From Xanthomonas bromi (GTDB taxonomy: Bacteria; Pseudomonadota; Gammaproteobacteria; Xanthomonadales; Xanthomonadaceae): a stretch of 64,000 bases of DNA. Below are positions 1 through 9,462 of this stretch, piece after piece (position 1 is the stretch's first letter; each line of letters begins with the position of its first letter). The position numbers and the translations under genes are program-made. Under the pieces are notes generated by a model. That model was not told the DNA's origin. It searched no databases and worked only from the letters and a program-made list of their open reading frames with translations. Where the stretch lies: positions 62,001-126,000 of the forward strand of contig NZ_FLTX01000039.1 in the NCBI RefSeq assembly GCF_900092025.1, read 5' to 3'.

Positions 1-450
1 CAGACGCAGCTGCTCGGCCTCACTCATGCTGGCCGTTTCTGCGTGCAATAACGTGCAGGCATCGGGCAGCAGACTTTCGATCAAGGCCAAGCCGGCGGGC
101 TGCAGCGTCAGCACGATCTTGCGCCGATCTTCCGGGCTGCTGGCACGCGCAATCAGACCCTTCTCACACAGCTGATCTGTCAGCCGGGTGATGTTGGCCG
201 GCTTTTCGCTGGCAGCTTCGGCCACCTCGGTGGGGGTGATCGATTGCTCGGGCGTGCCATAGAGCATCATGAGAATTTCGTATTCGGGTGGACTGATGCC
301 ATACGGCTTGAGCCGCGTGCAGGCGAGCGTATGCAACCGCTTGTAAAGATGCTTGATCAGTCTCACCAGCACCGCCGGCTCCCGCGGGAAGGCGGAATAA
401 CGCACGCAGGTGTGGTCCACGCGATTTGCGGTTGGATCGAAACTACTCAT
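1..450 (-). CDS. MarR-family transcriptional regulator (3' end outside window)
   Basis: The reading frame is open from ATG at 450 to the window edge (150 codons); the C-terminus is missing. A winged-helix core of MarR type is visible: helices around residues 25-60, a recognition region with TPTEVAEAASEKPANITRL at about 77-95, and the wing segment RASSPEDRRKIVLTL at about 107-121, where D-R-R is the usual MarR wing motif. MarR proteins are dimeric repressors that release DNA on binding phenolic or other small ligands. It lies 66 bp downstream of the lipoprotein gene on the same strand, and a perfect 7-bp-arm palindrome (475-489) sits just before its start, so autoregulation is likely. The ligand and targets cannot be told from the fragment; genes beyond the edge may be its regulon. 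Confidence 0.85.
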   Translation of the reverse strand, partial: MSSFDPTANRVDHTCVRYSAFPREPAVLVRLIKHLYKRLHTLACTRLKPYGISPPEYEILMMLYGTPEQSITPTEVAEAASEKPANITRLTDQLCEKGLIARASSPEDRRKIVLTLQPAGLALIESLLPDACTLLHAETASMSEAEQLRL

Positions 451-474
451 ATCACCCGTTCGATTACCTTACTA

Positions 475-489
475 AATGTCCGGGACATT
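475..489. promoter_or_regulatory. Palindrome, candidate MarR operator
   Basis: AATGTCC-G-GGACATT is a perfect inverted repeat with 7-bp arms and a 1-bp centre. It lies 25 bp upstream of the marR start (450) in the short gap after the lipoprotein gene. MarR-family operators are typically 14-20 bp palindromes at this distance. Assignment to this regulator is inference. Confidence 0.5.
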
Positions 490-516
490 CAATCACATCA
501 TGCCCGGCGCAACACC

Positions 517-1362
517 TCAGCGAGCGAAGAGATGTGCATATTCCGGCGCGACCCAAGGCACTAACGTGGAAGCAGGGACCTCTGCCGTTTGCGTGCCATC
601 CGAGTAGGGGCCCACCTGATACGGCGGAAACACAAACCGCACGGCAGCGATCTGCCCGCTCGCATTCAACACCGGCACGAATTGTGCAAAATTATCCACC
701 TGCGGTGCAGTACCTTCGGCAATCATGCGATCAACCGATGCGACCTGTTCGGCCTGCTCTTCTACCGGCACGCGATCGGCTTGGACGCGCTGGGTCGCTG
801 CAGCATGCAATTGCGTCGCCACCTCGCCACCGATCTTTTCCCAGCCCGCCGGGTCCGGAATCAGCGCCTGCGCTGTCAATTGCTTGCGCTCCTTGAACAA
901 CCACACGAAGCGCGCCACCAGCGGCTCGGCATGCGCACCGCCGGTGTACCTGCTGCCGTCGGCGGAGATCACGATCAGGTCGGGGGTCTGCAACACGGTC
1001 TCGAACGCCAGCGACAGCTCATACGGCGCGGCCGGCTTGTCGTTGCCCAGGCCTGACACGGCCTGCATCAGTTCGGCACGCGCATCCTGCGCATAGCCGC
1101 GAATGAGCGCGGTGAGTTCAGGATACGCATCCAGCCCGCGCGGGTAGCTGATACCCACCATGTAGGCCGGTGCGTGTTCGATCGCATCTTCCAGCGGGCC
1201 GCTCTGCACGACGGTCGGCTCTGCAGGCGGCGTTGTCGCGGCCGCTGCTTCGGCTGCAGGCTCGCTCGGCTCTGCCGTTGTCGGTGCGCGCTGCGTACAG
1301 CCTGCCAACACGGCCAGCACCAGCAAGCCCTGCACTGCCTTCACTCCAAGCAACCGCCCCAT
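517..1362 (-). CDS. RsiV-like (DUF3298/DUF4163) lipoprotein
   Basis: I chose ATG at 1362 because AGGGGAG lies 8-9 nt upstream; the longer frame to 1407 lacks this. The product is about 281 residues. It begins with a short hydrophobic signal ending in the lipobox LAGC, so the mature protein should be anchored by a lipidated Cys. An Ala/Pro/Glu-rich linker follows, then a globular domain with features of the DUF3298 / RsiV-like family: the YTGGAHAEP segment and a C-terminal FPPYQVGPYSDG segment, both typical of that fold. Family members outside Bacillus are periplasmic or surface proteins of unknown role; in Bacillus RsiV is a lysozyme-sensing anti-sigma factor. No sigma factor gene is adjacent, so the anti-sigma role should not be transferred. 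It lies between a GNAT gene and marR on the same strand. Confidence 0.75.
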   Translation of the reverse strand: MGRLLGVKAVQGLLVLAVLAGCTQRAPTTAEPSEPAAEAAAATTPPAEPTVVQSGPLEDAIEHAPAYMVGISYPRGLDAYPELTALIRGYAQDARAELMQAVSGLGNDKPAAPYELSLAFETVLQTPDLIVISADGSRYTGGAHAEPLVARFVWLFKERKQLTAQALIPDPAGWEKIGGEVATQLHAAATQRVQADRVPVEEQAEQVASVDRMIAEGTAPQVDNFAQFVPVLNASGQIAAVRFVFPPYQVGPYSDGTQTAEVPASTLVPWVAPEYAHLFAR

Positions 1363-1413
1363 TACCGCCCACTCCCCTGAAATAATCGTGTTACGAGAAG
1401 ACGCCATCGCTGG

Positions 1414-1683
1414 TCAGGCCAGCAGATCCTGAAACTGCGGATGTCGCCGAAGATACGCATCGGCATAACTGCAGGCAGGAGCCACCTTCAAACCGTTTTG
1501 CCGTGCATATTCCAAAGCGGCCTGGACCAACACTGCAGCGACACCACGTCCGCCGATGGCGTCCGGTACCTGCGTGTGCGTAATGGTCATGATCTCACCC
1601 TCACGCCGATAGGCCAGTTCGGCGCGATGTCCATCGGTGTCTACGCTGAAACGCTGCCGTGACAGTTCGTGTTCTGCGTGCAC
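1414..1683 (-). CDS. Small GNAT-fold N-acetyltransferase (YjdJ-like)
   Basis: This encodes about 89 residues of the short GNAT type (COG2388-like). The acetyl-CoA-binding signature is DAIGGRGVAAVLVQAAL, a version of the Q/RxxGxG/A loop. The tail ACSYADAYLRRHPQFQDLL is typical of this subfamily. I placed the start at GTG (1683) because AGAGGGGG lies about 5 nt upstream; ATG at 1701 is the alternative, with no clear ribosome site. The 51-bp gap to the lipoprotein gene suggests co-transcription. The substrate is unknown for this family. Confidence 0.7.
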   Translation of the reverse strand: MHAEHELSRQRFSVDTDGHRAELAYRREGEIMTITHTQVPDAIGGRGVAAVLVQAALEYARQNGLKVAPACSYADAYLRRHPQFQDLLA

Positions 1684-1911
1684 TGACGCCCCCTCTTTCA
1701 TTGTCTGCGCCAAGCAGGAAGTGATCGTCAGTGTGACCAGCGCGACGCCGCGCCTGCGTGAAAGTGAACCGATGCTGTGATGGGCCGCCAGGCTTGCTGA
1801 AAGCGCGCTCAAGTTCGATCGGCAGACGCCGATAGCTGAGCCGAAGGCAATGGCTGCAACCGGTCTGCGGAAGCCGCCAACGTCTTCGCCTCTCTAAGAA
1901 GGAGCCACCGC

Positions 1912-2100
1912 ATGAACCACGATTCCGCAGGACACAGCGCAGACAGCGATAGCTCGTTGCTGGAAAACTTGTTTCAGTTCGCCCTTAAGGGCGACACCCA
2001 AAATCCGGATTTTACGCAGCTCAACGATACGGTGTACAAGCGCCTGCAGCAGGCCTACGGCGTGACCTCCAGCGCGGACCAGGAACGCAACGCGGCCTGA
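1912..2100 (+). CDS. Small conserved-looking hypothetical protein (62 aa)
   Basis: A strong ribosome binding site (AAGAAGGAG, about 8 nt before ATG) precedes a 62-codon frame with coding-like composition. The product is acidic, has no signal peptide, membrane segment or cysteine, and contains the segment LLENLFQFALKGDTQNPDF followed by a probable short amphipathic helix. I do not recognise the family. It stands alone between a minus-strand GNAT gene and a gene-free stretch. Support is the ribosome site and composition only. Confidence 0.6.
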   Translation: MNHDSAGHSADSDSSLLENLFQFALKGDTQNPDFTQLNDTVYKRLQQAYGVTSSADQERNAA

Positions 2101-2523
2101 TGAGTTGGTGTCGCTGCGCGGTGGCGGTCTAGTCGTCCGCTGCGCAGTCGTTGATCGCATGGAGCGAGCAGCCGTCGGCTGCGTCCCGACGGTCTGCCTG
2201 AAATCCGAACAGACGGCAGATGCCGGCTATGCCAGGCATCCATACCGGCCTCGTGGCTGCGCGATCCTCTTGCAAACCGCCGTCATCTGCCAAGACCACG
2301 CCAGCATGCGCGTCGGCCCTGGCTCGGCTTACGAGGCCTGCTTCTCATCCGCTTCCCGCAACGGCCCAGTCCGTTCCAACCTGCAGCCGTCACGCACCAA
2401 ATGGCGCTTGTTGCAACCGCCATTCGCTTGCGGACGCGCCGCGCCCCAACGAGCCCATCATCAATATGCGACTGCAGGTAGCGTGGCGACCTTATGCCAG
2501 CGCAACCGCCTCGCCCGCCGGGT
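2101..2523. other. Gene-free stretch
   Basis: About 420 bp between the small protein and the rhomboid gene. Open frames exist on both strands but have poor codon bias, no ribosome sites and no recognisable motifs. I see no RNA gene or clear terminator. Confidence 0.4.
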
Positions 2524-3132
2524 TCAGCCGAAGCGTGGGTTGGACAGCTGCTCCAGAAACACCTGCCACACCCGCGGCTCCATGATCAGCATGAACATCA
2601 CCCCGAATGCCGCACCGGCCAGGTGCGCGCTGTGGTTGATGCGATCGCCGCCGCGGCGGTCCATCCACAAGCTGTAGCCGACGTAGAACACTGCATAGAT
2701 GATCGCCGGTGCCGGAATGAACAACACCAGGATGATCGTCCATGGCTGCAGCAAGATGAAGGCGAACAGCACCGCCGACACTGCACCGGAGGCGCCCAGG
2801 CTCAGGTAGTTGGGATTTTTCTGGTTCTTCAGATAGCTGGGCAGGATCGACACCACCAGCGCGGCCAGATAGAACAACGGATAGGTCAGCACGCTGCCGG
2901 TGAGCTCGGCCATCACGCTCTCGATCACCCGTCCGAAAAAGAACAGCGTGACCATGTTGAAGACCAGGTGCCCCAGGTCGGCGTGGATGAAGCCGTAGGT
3001 CACCAGGCGGTCGTACTGGCGCTGTTTGTCCAGCGCCGGCGGCCACAGGATCAGCCGGTCGGCCAGCTTGCGGTTATTGAACGCCATCCAAGAGACGATG
3101 CCGGTGATGGCGATCAGGATCAGGGTAATCAT
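2524..3132 (-). CDS. Rhomboid-family intramembrane serine protease
   Basis: The start is ATG at 3132, with TGAGGT about 7 nt upstream; the longer frame adds a non-hydrophobic leader. The 202-residue protein has about six transmembrane segments. Rhomboid hallmarks are present: HADLGHLVFNM in TM2 (the H...GHL..N region), GASGAVSA with the nucleophilic Ser in TM4, and NHSAHLAGAAFG in TM6 with the catalytic His. Rhomboids cut single-pass membrane proteins within the bilayer. The gene lies 7 bp downstream of the POT transporter on the same strand, so the two are probably co-transcribed, though a functional link is not evident. Substrates are unknown. Confidence 0.85.
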   Translation of the reverse strand: MITLILIAITGIVSWMAFNNRKLADRLILWPPALDKQRQYDRLVTYGFIHADLGHLVFNMVTLFFFGRVIESVMAELTGSVLTYPLFYLAALVVSILPSYLKNQKNPNYLSLGASGAVSAVLFAFILLQPWTIILVLFIPAPAIIYAVFYVGYSLWMDRRGGDRINHSAHLAGAAFGVMFMLIMEPRVWQVFLEQLSNPRFG

Positions 3133-3139
3133 GCAGACC

Positions 3140-4705
3140 TCAGGCAGTACGGTAATTGTCGACCATGCGATAACGGCGTGCGTACAGACCAAAGGCCAGT
3201 GCTGCCAGAAATGCGAAGGCCGCGAAGAAGAACATCAGAAATGCGGCTTCGCTGAGCCCAGTATCGGCGATATGGGCAGTCACCGTCGCGTTGCGCACCG
3301 CCACGTTCGACAGCAGCACCCACAGGTTGCCGACCGTGGTGGTCAGATACCAGAAACTCATCACCACGCCCTTCATCGACGGCGGCGCCTGGCTGTAGGC
3401 GAACTCGATGCCGGTGGCCGACACCAGTACCTCGCCGAAGGTGAGCAGCGCATACGGCAGGATCTGCCAGGCGATGTGCATCGGCTCGCCACCGTCCATG
3501 ATCATCTGGATCGCCCCCACCGCAATCCAGGCCGCGCCACTGAAGGCGATGCCGCTGGTCATGCGACGCAACGGGGTCGGTTCCCAGCCGCCGCGGCGTA
3601 GCAGCGGGTACAGCACCAGGTTGTTGAAGGGAATCAGCAGCATCACCAGCAGCGGATTGAGCGCCTGCATCTGCGAGGCGGTGAACCAGGCCGGCATGGT
3701 CATCTCGCGCCCCTGCAGCACCCAGGTCGATGCCTTCTGATCGAACAACGAAAAGAACGGTGTCACCAGCGCGAAGATCATCAGCGCCCGCAACAATGCC
3801 CGCACGCCTTCGATCGCTGCATCCGGATGCATGCCGCGTGCGCGTTCCAGCTGCCACCAGGTGCCGCCGCCGATCCCGGCCAGCAGCAGCACCAGTGCAA
3901 TGCACAGGCACACCACGATGCCCAATTGGTCGACCAGCGCGAAGCCGGCAAGCGCCAGCAACACCGAAACGACCGCCAGCATCAAACCGGGACAGCCCCG
4001 CCCCGGCGCATGCGCCAGCAACGCAGTGCGCACCACCGCGGCGAAACCATGCGGGTCTTTCGGCGGCAACGGCACCAGCACATAGCGCTTGCGCCCCAGC
4101 CAGAACACCAACGTGGCCACGAACATCAGGATGCCGGGAATACCGAATGCCCAGGCCGGGCCGAGATTCTTCAGCGCCAGCGGGATCAGCAAGGAGGCGA
4201 ACAGCGAGCCAAAATTGATGATCCAGTAGAAGGCGTCGAACACCGGCTTGGCCATGTGCTTGTTGGACTGATCGAACTGGTCGCCCATGAACGAGGCCAC
4301 CAGCGGCTTGATACCGCCGGCGCCGAGCGCGATCAGCCCCAGCCCCACGAAGAAGCCGTTGCGGCTGCCCTCGAACAACGCCAGACACGCGTGGCCCGCG
4401 CAATAGATCAGGCTGAACCACAGAATGGTGTTGTATTTCCCGAAGAAGCGATCGGCCAGCCAGCCGCCCAGCAGCGGAAAGAAGAACACCCCGATCATGA
4501 AACTGTGCAGGATGTGCTTGGCCTCGGCTTCGCGCCCTGGGCCGCTGATTTCCTGCAGCAACAGCGAGGTGATCAGGAACTGCACCAGGATGTTGCGCAT
4601 GCCGTAGAAGCTGAAACGCTCGCAGGCCTCGTTGCCGATGATGAAAGGAATCTGCCGCGGCAGCCGCGCGCTGGCACAAGCGCCTGGCGAGATGGAAGTG
4701 GTCAA
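3140..4705 (-). CDS. POT/PTR-family proton-dependent oligopeptide transporter
   Basis: This is a 12-14-TM major facilitator of the POT (peptide) family. The signature NEACERFSFYGMR (the ExxERFxYYG motif for proton coupling and peptide binding) is near the N-terminus, and ALGAGGIKPLVASFMGDQF matches the second PTR motif. Proteins of this family import di- and tripeptides with protons. The frame is open back to ATG 4834, but that adds about 43 residues with no membrane character. I favour TTG at 4705, which leaves the usual short N-tail before TM1; GTG at about 4753 is another option. The gene is divergent from a secreted M14 carboxypeptidase, which fits a peptide-scavenging pair (inference). 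Confidence 0.85.
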   Translation of the reverse strand: MTTSISPGACASARLPRQIPFIIGNEACERFSFYGMRNILVQFLITSLLLQEISGPGREAEAKHILHSFMIGVFFFPLLGGWLADRFFGKYNTILWFSLIYCAGHACLALFEGSRNGFFVGLGLIALGAGGIKPLVASFMGDQFDQSNKHMAKPVFDAFYWIINFGSLFASLLIPLALKNLGPAWAFGIPGILMFVATLVFWLGRKRYVLVPLPPKDPHGFAAVVRTALLAHAPGRGCPGLMLAVVSVLLALAGFALVDQLGIVVCLCIALVLLLAGIGGGTWWQLERARGMHPDAAIEGVRALLRALMIFALVTPFFSLFDQKASTWVLQGREMTMPAWFTASQMQALNPLLVMLLIPFNNLVLYPLLRRGGWEPTPLRRMTSGIAFSGAAWIAVGAIQMIMDGGEPMHIAWQILPYALLTFGEVLVSATGIEFAYSQAPPSMKGVVMSFWYLTTTVGNLWVLLSNVAVRNATVTAHIADTGLSEAAFLMFFFAAFAFLAALAFGLYARRYRMVDNYRTA

Positions 4706-5058
4706 AGGCAGTCCGGTCGGGCTGAAGACAGACCCTATCGTACCGGCGGTCACCCGGATGCCGCCATTGCCGCCGGGTCTGCGACGCGCGGCGTCGAGCG
4801 GACGCAGCTGGCGACCTTCGCTCACTCGGGTCACGTCATGCGGTTCTCCGCAACAGTGATGGTGTCAAACAGCGTCCGAAGTCCGTGCTGTCGACGCACG
4901 CGCCGATGCCGCTCGCATCGCGGTCATCGGCGCCTTGCCGCGTCCGCTTGAAACCTGCGCGCAGCGCCGGGCGCAGTCAGACATGACGCAGTGCAGATTG
5001 GCCTTGTCCGCTTGCTCGGCTACATTGCAAACGTTTTCCTGGAACACTGGACCGCTGG

Positions 5059-6828
5059 ATGCCCCGCTTCACCCGCCTTGCCCTGAGCCTGTTGTTGTCG
5101 AGTTGCGCCCCCGCCGCGCTGGCCGCCGAACCGCTGACCACCCAGGCAGAGCGCAGCGGTTTCGTGCAGACCGGGCGCTACGACGAAGTCATTGCGCTGT
5201 GCGATGCCTTTGCGCAGCGCTACCCGCACGCGGCGCGTTGCATCCAGTTCGGCACCACACCGGAGGGCCGGCCGATGAAGGCCTTGATCGCCTCCACCAG
5301 CGGCGCGCTGGATGCCGACAGCGCCGCGCAGCGCAAGCTGCCGGTGGTACTGATTCAGGGCGGCATCCATGCCGGCGAAATCGATGGCAAGGACGCGGGC
5401 TTTCTGGCATTGCGCGAGCTGCTCGACGGCAAGGCCGGCAGAGGCGTGCTCGACAACTTGGTGTGGGTGTTCGTGCCGGTGTTCAACGTCGACGGGCACG
5501 AGCGCTTCGGCGCCTGGAACCGCCCCAACCAGCGCGGGCCCGAACAGATGGGCTGGCGCACCACCGCGCAGAACCTCAATCTCAACCGCGATTACGTCAA
5601 GGCCGATGCGCCGGAAATGCAGGCGATGCTGCAGTTGGTGCAGCAGTGGGACCCGCTGATGTATGTGGACCTGCACGTCACCGATGGCGCCAAGTTCGAA
5701 CACGACGTGTCGGTGCAGGTGGAGCCGGTGCATGCCGGCGATGCGACCTTGCAGCGCGATGGCACGCGCTGGCGCGACGCGGTGCTTGCCGACCTGAAAA
5801 AACAGGGCTCGCTGCCGCTGCCTTACTACCCATCCTTCGTACACGAAGACGACCCCAGTTCCGGCTTTGCCGACGACGTGTCGCCACCGCGCTTCTCGCA
5901 CGGCTATTTCCTGCTGCGCAATCGCTTCGGCATGTTGGTGGAAACGCACTCGTGGAAGGAGTACCCCACGCGTGTGCGGGTCACCCGCAACGCCATCGTC
6001 TCGCTGCTGCAGCAGGCCGCACACAATGGCGTGCAGTGGCGCGCCGATGCAGCGGCTGCCGATCAACGCGCCACGCATCTGGCCGGCACCGCCGAGCCGC
6101 TGAGCTTTGTCGCCGTCCCGCAGGCGCGCACGGTCGCGTTTCGTGGCTACGCGCATACGCGCACACCGTCGCCGATTTCCGGCGCGCTGATGACGCACTA
6201 CGACGAAAGCAAACCGCAAGTCTGGAAGGTGCCGCTGCGCGACCAGATCAAGCCCGATGTGGTGGTGGAAGCGCCACGCGGCGGCTATCTGGTCCCTGCT
6301 GCACAAGCTGCCTTGGTGGGCGAAAAACTGCGCCTGCATGGCATCGACTTTCGGACCATCGGTAGTGCAGCAGAGCGCCCGGTGCAGACCTTCCGTGCCG
6401 ACACTGTCACGTTCGCAGCACGCTCCAACGAAAGCCACCAGACCGTCGAACTCAGCGGGCAATGGCGCGAAGAGCGCCGCAGCGTGCCGGCAGGCTCGCT
6501 CTTCGTGCCGATCGCCCAACCCAAGGCACGCCTGGTGATGGCGATGCTCGAACCGCAGGCACCGGATTCGCTGCTGCAGTGGGGCTTTTTCAATACCGCG
6601 TTCGAGCGCAAGGAATACATGGAAGCCTACGTCGCCGAAGAGGTGGCGCGCGACATGCTTGCGCACGATCCCGCGTTGAAAGCGCAATTCGAACAGCGCA
6701 TCGCCAGCGACCCGGATTTCGCCAAGAACCCGCAGGCACGGCTGGAATTTTTCGCTAAACGCCATGCATCGTGGGATGAGCGCTATCAGCTCTACCCGGT
6801 GCTCCGCACCGCGCAGACCGACGTCTAA
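5059..6828 (+). CDS. Secreted M14-family zinc carboxypeptidase
   Basis: A 589-residue protein with a signal peptide of about 22 residues ending ALA. The M14 fold is indicated by IHAGEIDGKD (zinc ligands near His104 and Glu107) and the third ligand in YVDLHVTDG (near His206); VETHSW near residue 297 lies where the catalytic Glu is expected. A C-terminal region of about 250 residues lacks a motif I recognise. M14 enzymes remove C-terminal residues from peptides or act on cell-wall peptides. The position divergent from a POT peptide transporter suggests extracytoplasmic protein breakdown. The next gene, a GH3 glucosidase, follows after 108 bp and may be co-transcribed. Confidence 0.85.
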   Translation: MPRFTRLALSLLLSSCAPAALAAEPLTTQAERSGFVQTGRYDEVIALCDAFAQRYPHAARCIQFGTTPEGRPMKALIASTSGALDADSAAQRKLPVVLIQGGIHAGEIDGKDAGFLALRELLDGKAGRGVLDNLVWVFVPVFNVDGHERFGAWNRPNQRGPEQMGWRTTAQNLNLNRDYVKADAPEMQAMLQLVQQWDPLMYVDLHVTDGAKFEHDVSVQVEPVHAGDATLQRDGTRWRDAVLADLKKQGSLPLPYYPSFVHEDDPSSGFADDVSPPRFSHGYFLLRNRFGMLVETHSWKEYPTRVRVTRNAIVSLLQQAAHNGVQWRADAAAADQRATHLAGTAEPLSFVAVPQARTVAFRGYAHTRTPSPISGALMTHYDESKPQVWKVPLRDQIKPDVVVEAPRGGYLVPAAQAALVGEKLRLHGIDFRTIGSAAERPVQTFRADTVTFAARSNESHQTVELSGQWREERRSVPAGSLFVPIAQPKARLVMAMLEPQAPDSLLQWGFFNTAFERKEYMEAYVAEEVARDMLAHDPALKAQFEQRIASDPDFAKNPQARLEFFAKRHASWDERYQLYPVLRTAQTDV

Positions 6829-6936
6829 CCGCCTGCCGATTCCGGCACGCGGCCGCGCGGCGTCGCCGCGCCTGGCCGAGTCGGGCACTTCGGTGCCCCT
6901 CCCATTTGTGATGACCCAGCACTACAAGGACACCCC

Positions 6937-9198
6937 GTGCCGCAACTCGATATGAAACCGCTTACAACCCGCCGAAACCGCCCTCGCCCCCTGGTGCTGG
7001 CGGTCGTGATGGGGCTCGGCATTGCCCTGTTTGCACCAGTGGCACTCGCGCAAGGCGCGCCGTCTTCGCAGCCATGGATGGACACCGCATTGACTGCGGA
7101 TCAACGCGCCGACCGCTTGCTCGCGCAGATGACCGACGACGAAAAATTCCAGATGCTGCGCAGCTATTTCGGCTTGGGTACCGACAAGGTTCCCAAGCCC
7201 GAAGGCGCGCTGGGCTCGGCTGGCTACGTCCCCGGTATTCCGCGGCTGGGCATCCCCGCCCAGCAGCTGGCCGATGCCGGCGTGGGCGTGACCAACCCCG
7301 GTGGCATCCGCAAGGGCGACTACGCCACTGCGATGCCGTCTGGCCCGTCCACCGCATCGACTTGGAACCGGCAATTGGCGTATGCCGGAGGCAAGACCAT
7401 GGGCCGCGAATCCTGGCAACAGGGCTTCAACGTGCTGCTCGCCGGCAGCGTCAATCTGCAGCGCGACCCGCGTAGCGGGCGCAATTTCGAATACGCCGGT
7501 GAAGATCCGTTGCTGGCCGGCAGCATGGTCGGCGAATCGATTCGCGGCGTGCAAAGCGAACATGTGCTGTCGACGATGAAGCACTTCGCGCTCAACGACA
7601 TGGAGACGCGGCGCAACTTCCACAGCGCCGAGATCGGCGAGCAGGCGATGCACGAATCGGACCTGCTGGCCTTCGAGATCGCATTGAAGATCGGCGAACC
7701 GGCCTCGGTGATGTGTTCGTACAACAAGATCAACGGCATTTATGGTTGCGAACACGATTACCTGCTCAACAAGGTGCTCAAGCAGGAATGGAAATATCCC
7801 GGCTACGTGATGTCCGATTGGGGCGGCGTGCATAGCGGCTCCAAGGCGGCCTTGGCCGGGCTGGATCAACAATCGGCCGGCGAAGTATTCGACGCGGCGG
7901 TGTTCTTCGATGCGCCACTGCGGATGGCGGTCTCTGCCGGTGTAGTGCCGCGTGCGCGCTTCGATGACATGGTCAAGCGCGTACTACGCAGTCTGTTCGC
8001 GCATGGCGCGTTCGATGATCCGACCCAGCGTCAGCCCATCGATGGCAAGGCCGGGCTCCTGGCTGCGCAGCGCGTGGCCGAAGAAGGCAGCGTATTGCTG
8101 CGTAACGCGCAGGCCACGCTGCCGTTGTCCAAGGACGTGCGACGCATCGCCGTGATCGGCGGCTACGCCGACAAGGGCGTGATGTCCGGTGGCGGCTCCT
8201 CGCGCGTGGACTACACCATCAACGGCGGCAACGCGGTGCCCGGCATCACCCCGACCACCTGGCCCGGCCCGGTGATCATCCATCCGTCCTCGCCGCTGCA
8301 GGCACTGCGTGCTGCCTTGCCGAACGTGCAGATCGATTACGTGGACGGCAAGGACCGTGCCGCTGCCGTACGCGCCGCCAAGGCTGCCGATGTGGCGATC
8401 GTATTCGCCACCCAGTGGGCGGCCGAATCGGTGGACCTGCCGGACATGCGCTTGCCCGACAACCAGGATGCGTTGATCGAGGCGGTGGCCAAGGCCAATC
8501 CCAAGACCACCGTCGTGCTGGAAACCAACGGACCGGTGCGCATGCCGTGGGCCGAACGCGTGCCGGCGGTGCTGCAGGCGTGGTACCCCGGCATCGGTGG
8601 CGGCGAGGCGATTGCCAACCTGCTGACCGGCGCAGTGAATCCTTCCGGCCACCTGCCGGTGACCTGGCCGGTGGACGAATCGCAGCTGCCGCGCCCGTCG
8701 ATTCCAGGACTGGGCTTCAAGCCGGCCAATCAGGGCGAAGACACCATCGACTACGCCATCGAAGGCGCCAACGTCGGCTACAAGTGGTTCGCCGCGCGCA
8801 AGCTGACACCACGCTACCCGTTCGGCCATGGCCTGTCGTACACGCAGTTCCGCATGGGCGGGCTGCGCGTGCAGGCGAACGGCAGCCAGCTCACCGCCAG
8901 CTTCGAGGTGGAAAACACCGGCCCGCGCGAAGGCGCCGCCGTGCCGCAGCTCTACGTCACCTTGCCCGATGGTCACGCCACCCCGCTGCGCCTGATCGGT
9001 TGGCAGAAGCTCACCCTCAAGCCCGGCGAAAAACGCAGCGTGCAGGTCGTGGCCGAGCCCAAGACGCTCGCCGACTTCGACCCCAAAGCACGTCGCTGGA
9101 CGATTGCCGCCGGCACCTATCGCGTGCAGTTGGCGCGCTCGGCGAACGAACCGGTACAGAGCGCGGAGGTGACGCTACAGGCGGCACAGTTGCCCTAA
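6937..9198 (+). CDS. Periplasmic GH3-family beta-glucosidase
   Basis: The start is GTG at 6937, with AAGGA 7 nt upstream. The 753-residue product has a long N-region and signal peptide (cleavage near ALAQG). The GH3 N-domain carries the KHF motif (STMKHFALND) and the nucleophile Asp in VMSDWGG (about Asp294). The GH3 C-domain follows with the GGGSSRVDY and GIGGGEAIANLL segments, and a fibronectin-III-like domain is at the C-terminus (FEVENTGPREGAAVPQLYV). The length and three-domain order match BglX-type beta-glucosidases, which release glucose from cello-oligosaccharides or plant beta-glucosides, as expected of a plant-associated bacterium. The exact substrate is not readable from the sequence. 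Confidence 0.9.
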   Translation: MPQLDMKPLTTRRNRPRPLVLAVVMGLGIALFAPVALAQGAPSSQPWMDTALTADQRADRLLAQMTDDEKFQMLRSYFGLGTDKVPKPEGALGSAGYVPGIPRLGIPAQQLADAGVGVTNPGGIRKGDYATAMPSGPSTASTWNRQLAYAGGKTMGRESWQQGFNVLLAGSVNLQRDPRSGRNFEYAGEDPLLAGSMVGESIRGVQSEHVLSTMKHFALNDMETRRNFHSAEIGEQAMHESDLLAFEIALKIGEPASVMCSYNKINGIYGCEHDYLLNKVLKQEWKYPGYVMSDWGGVHSGSKAALAGLDQQSAGEVFDAAVFFDAPLRMAVSAGVVPRARFDDMVKRVLRSLFAHGAFDDPTQRQPIDGKAGLLAAQRVAEEGSVLLRNAQATLPLSKDVRRIAVIGGYADKGVMSGGGSSRVDYTINGGNAVPGITPTTWPGPVIIHPSSPLQALRAALPNVQIDYVDGKDRAAAVRAAKAADVAIVFATQWAAESVDLPDMRLPDNQDALIEAVAKANPKTTVVLETNGPVRMPWAERVPAVLQAWYPGIGGGEAIANLLTGAVNPSGHLPVTWPVDESQLPRPSIPGLGFKPANQGEDTIDYAIEGANVGYKWFAARKLTPRYPFGHGLSYTQFRMGGLRVQANGSQLTASFEVENTGPREGAAVPQLYVTLPDGHATPLRLIGWQKLTLKPGEKRSVQVVAEPKTLADFDPKARRWTIAAGTYRVQLARSANEPVQSAEVTLQAAQLP

Positions 9199-9329
9199 GC
9201 GCACGGCCGATGCGGACGTGCGCGACTATCGGGCTAGCTCGATTGCCATGCCGCGCACGTGGCAGCGAAAAAATATGCCGGATGCGTTGACAGTCTCGCG
9301 CGCAGCTTGCACAATTCGCATCCTGAGTC

Positions 9330-9416
9330 GCCCAGGTGGCGGAATTGGTAGACGCACTAGCTTCAGGTGCTAGCGGGGGCAACTTCGTGGAGGTTCGAGT
9401 CCTCTCCTGGGCACCA
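9330..9416 (+). tRNA. tRNA-Leu (anticodon CAG)
   Basis: The acceptor arms GCCCAGG (9330-9336) and CCTGGGC (9406-9412) pair perfectly, followed by A and an encoded CCA. The D-loop has GGAATTGGTAGACGC, the anticodon loop TTCAGGT places CAG at 9364-9366, the long variable arm (GGGGGCAACTTCGTGG) is class II, and the T-loop GGTTCGAGTCC is intact. It reads CUG, the commonest Leu codon in this genome. A terminator follows. Confidence 0.97.
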
Positions 9417-9434
9417 CGACTCACGGTAGATCGT

Positions 9435-9462
9435 AAAAAACCTCGCTTCGGCGGGTTTTTTT
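9435..9462 (+). terminator. Intrinsic terminator after tRNA-Leu
   Basis: The stem AACCTCGC / GCGGGTT (one G-T pair) has a TTCG tetraloop and is followed by a run of seven T. It lies 18 bp after the tRNA end. The A-run before the stem makes it potentially usable in both directions. Confidence 0.9.
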
